A DNA stretch of 8,046 nt, taken from positions 1 through 8,046 of the forward strand of contig JAUZQU010000102.1 of assembly GCA_030950835.1 (NCBI GenBank), given 5' to 3'. The notes under the pieces were generated by a model, which saw only the letters and a program-made list of their open reading frames with translations, was not told the origin of the DNA and did no database searches. A program made the position numbers and the translations under genes. Positions within the stretch are counted from its first letter, which is position 1; each line of letters opens with the position of its first letter. The DNA is from Mariprofundaceae bacterium (lineage in GTDB: Bacteria > Pseudomonadota > Zetaproteobacteria > Mariprofundales > Mariprofundaceae). This document shows, in pieces, positions 6,007 through 8,046 of this stretch.

Positions 6007-6887
6007 TGGCAGTTTATGCGGTGGGGGATATCCAAGGTTGTTACCAAGCGTTGCGGCGTGTGCTGGAGAAGGTCAACTTTAACCCTGCTCAAGATGTGTT
6101 GTGGTGTTGTGGCGATGTGGTGAACAGAGGGCCGGATTCTTTGGCTGTATTGCGTTATTTACGCGGGCTTGGTGATGCTTGTGTGTGTGTGTTGGGCAAC
6201 CATGATTTGCATTTGTTGGCGTATGCGGCAGGTGGGCGAAGTTATCCCAAAGACACTTTAGAGGCTGTGCTTGAGGCAAAAGATGCAGAAGATTTGTTGG
6301 ACTGGTTGCGTCATCGCCCTTTATTACATGTGGATACTACCTTGAATAAGGGTTTGGTGCATGCAGGGCTGTCACCGTTGTGGACATGGCAAGAAGCACA
6401 AACAAGGGCGGCAAGTGTTGAGCAAGTGTTGCAGTCGGGTGACTGGGGCGCGTTTTGTAAGTCTTTACAAACCAACAAGTTTCCACGACAAGATGAGGCT
6501 GCACACCATGCGAATGACGGGAAAAATGAAGGTGAAGTGCGCGTTGAAAATCATGCTCAGAATGAACAGGCACAGCTGCGTTTTAGTGCAGTAGTGCTGA
6601 CCCGAACCCGTTATTGCCAGCAAGATGGTGTGTTTGACTGGCAGAATAAATCATCAGCTATGCTTGAAGATGGGGTGTTACCTTGGTTTGAACATGAAAA
6701 ACTGGCTTGGCGAGCAGGTCTAGGTGCTGCTGGTCGCTTGGTTTACGGGCATTGGGCAGCCAAAGGGCTGATGACACAGCAAGCACATGTTTTGGGTCTG
6801 GATTCAGGTTATGTTTGGGGTGGAAGTTTAACTTTGGCACGCTTGGATACGGAAAAACTAACATGGGTTGCCGTGGATTATGCCTGA
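6006..6887 (+). CDS. apaH: Symmetrical bis(5'-nucleosyl)-tetraphosphatase ApaH
   Basis: ApaH hydrolyses Ap4A and related dinucleotides to two ADP, using a metal-dependent phosphoprotein-phosphatase fold. The metal motifs appear in order: GDIQG (7-11), GDVVNRGP (36-43), LGNHDLH (63-69), HAG (119-121) and GHW (248-250). The typical ApaH C-terminal motif LGLDSGYVWGGSLT is at 263-276. Gln in GDIQG, in place of the His of general phosphatases, also occurs in Pseudomonas-type ApaH, as I recall. I chose ATG 6006 because MAVYAVGDIQGC matches the family N-terminus and its A is the last base of the lpxB stop (TAATG). A GGCGGA lies upstream. The ATG at 5982 would add eight unlikely residues. At 293 residues it is slightly longer than the 280 or so of E. 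coli, with a polar segment at about 158-190. It is clearly co-transcribed with lpxB. Confidence 0.94.
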   Translation: MAVYAVGDIQGCYQALRRVLEKVNFNPAQDVLWCCGDVVNRGPDSLAVLRYLRGLGDACVCVLGNHDLHLLAYAAGGRSYPKDTLEAVLEAKDAEDLLDWLRHRPLLHVDTTLNKGLVHAGLSPLWTWQEAQTRAASVEQVLQSGDWGAFCKSLQTNKFPRQDEAAHHANDGKNEGEVRVENHAQNEQAQLRFSAVVLTRTRYCQQDGVFDWQNKSSAMLEDGVLPWFEHEKLAWRAGLGAAGRLVYGHWAAKGLMTQQAHVLGLDSGYVWGGSLTLARLDTEKLTWVAVDYA

Positions 6888-6946
6888 TATGCTTGATGCC
6901 GTGAGAGCGCCAAACAGCTACATTACCCCATGTTTCAGGCTCGCTA

Positions 6947-6974
6947 TTGATATGATGATATACATGCATAAAGT
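6947..6974 (+). promoter_or_regulatory. Possible rlmB promoter
   Basis: TTGATA (6947-6952), a 16-base spacer and TAAAGT (6969-6974) give a moderate sigma70 match in the roughly 140-bp gap after apaH. Transcription would start near 6981, before both the rlmB ribosome binding site and the short leader ORF. The spacing is one base short of ideal. Read-through from apaH is the alternative. Confidence 0.35.
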
Positions 6975-6996
6975 TTAAAAAGGTGGTGATAGCATA

Positions 6997-7029
6997 ATGA
7001 TAAAAGCAGTGTTAAGAGAGAAAATATGA
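6997..7029 (+). CDS. Possible 10-residue leader ORF overlapping the rlmB start
   Basis: An ATG at 6997 opens MIKAVLREKI, followed by TGA at 7027-7029. That stop overlaps the first rlmB ATG (7026) and touches the second (7029). AGGTGG at 6981-6986 lies ten bases upstream, a reasonable ribosome binding site. A coupled leader peptide is possible, but an ORF this short is expected by chance, and rlmB also has its own AAGAGAG nearby. Confidence 0.25.
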   Translation: MIKAVLREKI

Positions 7030-7766
7030 TGAATATTATTGCAGGTATACATGCCGTAAAACATGCGTTGGATGCCGATGAAACATTGGATGAACTGTTG
7101 TTGGTGAAAGGCAAAAATCATCCGCGTTTGAACGAATTGGTGCATTTGGCACGTAAAGTGAAGCTTAAAGTGTCTTTTGTGCCCAAAGAAGCCTTGGAAA
7201 GGTTGGCTAATGGGGTGCCGCATCAAGGTGTGGTGGCGAAAGTAGCAGCAAAAGATGCTGTGAGCTTTAAAGACTGGTTAGTCGCGCTGGAACAAACACC
7301 ATCTGCATTGGTATTGATACTCGACCAAGTGACCGACCCACATAATTTAGGCGCCTGTATTCGTACAGCAGAAGCCTCGGGGTGTGCGGGTGTGGTGATT
7401 CCCAAAGACCATGCCGCAGACTTAAGTTCACCCATTGTTTCAAAGTCTGCCTGTGGCGCTTTGTCGCGTATTCCAGTGTTGCGGGTGACCAACTTGGCAC
7501 GCTCCATGAAAGACTTAAAAACAGCAGGTTTCTGGATTTCAGGTTTAGCTGGCGAAGCAGATACCTTGCTTCACGACATCAACTTTTCAGGCAAAAATGC
7601 CTTGGTGATGGGTGCTGAAGGCGAGGGTATGCGCAGGTTGGTGCGCGAGAGCTGCGATCAGTTGGTGAGCATACCTATGCCGGGCAAGATAGAGTCATTG
7701 AATGTGTCCGTGGCAACGGGTGTGGCGTTGTTTGAAGTGGTGCGCCAAGGATTAATAAAGGGGTAA
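7026..7766 (+). CDS. rlmB: 23S rRNA (guanosine-2'-O-)-methyltransferase RlmB
   Basis: RlmB is a SpoU/TrmH-family enzyme that methylates the 2'-O of G2251 in the P-loop of 23S rRNA, using S-adenosylmethionine. The 246 residues match the 243 of E. coli. Residues 1-75 form the L7Ae-like RNA-binding domain (IIAGIHAVKHAL, VPHQGVVAKV). The C-terminal SPOUT knot domain shows motif 1 DPHNLGACIRTAEASG (104-119), motif 2 LVMGAEGEGMRRL (193-205) and motif 3 SIPMPGKIESLNVSVATG (215-232). Two adjacent ATGs (7026 and 7029) can start it; the AAGAGAG at 7014-7020 is five or eight bases away, so the exact start is open. folB follows after two bases, making an operon. Confidence 0.95.
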   Translation: MMNIIAGIHAVKHALDADETLDELLLVKGKNHPRLNELVHLARKVKLKVSFVPKEALERLANGVPHQGVVAKVAAKDAVSFKDWLVALEQTPSALVLILDQVTDPHNLGACIRTAEASGCAGVVIPKDHAADLSSPIVSKSACGALSRIPVLRVTNLARSMKDLKTAGFWISGLAGEADTLLHDINFSGKNALVMGAEGEGMRRLVRESCDQLVSIPMPGKIESLNVSVATGVALFEVVRQGLIKG

Positions 7767-7768
7767 AT

Positions 7769-8046
7769 ATGGATATGGTATTGATTGAAGGTTTGGAAGT
7801 GCGTACGGTGATTGGGGTGAACGCTTGGGAGCGTGAAATCAAACAAACAGTGCGCCTTGACCTTGAAATGGCATGGGATATTGCCAAAGCAGGGAAAACG
7901 GATGCGATTGAAGATACCTTGGATTATTTTGCAGTATCCCAGCGTTTGACAAAGTTTATTGAACACGCTGAATTTGCCTTGATTGAAGCCTTAATGGAGG
8001 CATGTGCCAAGATAGTATTGGACGAATTTCAGGTGCCTTGGTTACG
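7769..8046 (+). CDS. folB: Dihydroneopterin aldolase FolB (3' end outside window)
   Basis: FolB converts 7,8-dihydroneopterin to 6-hydroxymethyl-7,8-dihydropterin and glycolaldehyde in folate synthesis, as a cytosolic oligomer. The visible 92 residues begin MDMVLIEGLEVRTVIGVNAWERE. They include E21 in the WERE motif, Y53 in DTLDYFAV, and E73 in FALIEALME, where the pterin-binding Glu of the family sits. The fragment ends at DEFQVPWLR, just before the strand carrying the catalytic Lys. About 25-30 residues are therefore missing at the window edge. AAAGGGG at 7757-7763, inside the end of rlmB, is a good ribosome binding site five bases before the ATG. The two-base gap to rlmB indicates one transcript. 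Confidence 0.93.
   Translation, partial: MDMVLIEGLEVRTVIGVNAWEREIKQTVRLDLEMAWDIAKAGKTDAIEDTLDYFAVSQRLTKFIEHAEFALIEALMEACAKIVLDEFQVPWL

Noticed and set aside
6024..6038. GDIQG in ApaH as a lost metal ligand
   Set aside because: Gln at this position is, to my recollection, normal in Pseudomonas-type ApaH, so it is not an anomaly.

Overview
The window looks like chromosomal DNA of a Gram-negative proteobacterium. It encodes lipid A synthesis (LpxB), an exported outer-membrane-type PagL-like protein, a full-length FadE-type acyl-CoA dehydrogenase, an ApaH hydrolase, RlmB and FolB. The housekeeping proteins resemble gammaproteobacterial ones most, but LpxB is clearly divergent, so I would not place the organism below 'Gammaproteobacteria or a neighbouring class'. 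There are no rRNA or tRNA genes, CRISPR arrays or recognisable transposase genes.

Left part (1-1096): a VapBC-type toxin-antitoxin pair lies on the minus strand. It has a well-formed sigma70 promoter embedded in an 8-bp inverted repeat, which probably autoregulates it. The module is bracketed by two 53-bp copies of one sequence in inverted orientation (103-155 and 901-953, 48/53 identical, all differences transitions). This roughly 0.85-kb unit is the only clearly accessory piece and the most unusual structure in the window.

Middle (1097-4836): two small plus-strand genes follow, a membrane-anchored DUF2726 protein and a PagL-like putative lipid A deacylase with a signal peptide. They lie in the same reading frame, separated by one TGA and two codons. 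They converge on fadE, which occupies the minus strand from 4695 down to 2263. fadE and lpxB diverge from a 141-bp intergenic region that also holds a 34-codon ORF whose stop overlaps the lpxB start.

Right part (4837-8046): lpxB and apaH overlap by one base (TAATG) and form a tight pair. After a gap of about 140 bp come rlmB and folB, two bases apart; folB runs off the right edge. These genes cover the outer membrane (lpxB), nucleotide stress metabolism (apaH), ribosome modification (rlmB) and folate synthesis (folB). lpxB sits without lpxD, fabZ or lpxA beside it in this window.

The points most worth a second look are the inverted-repeat-bounded TA cassette, the altered LpxB motif, the DUF2726 protein lacking its usual acidic motif, and the two short ORFs overlapping the lpxB and rlmB starts. 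I do not see convincing evidence of a wholly new system.
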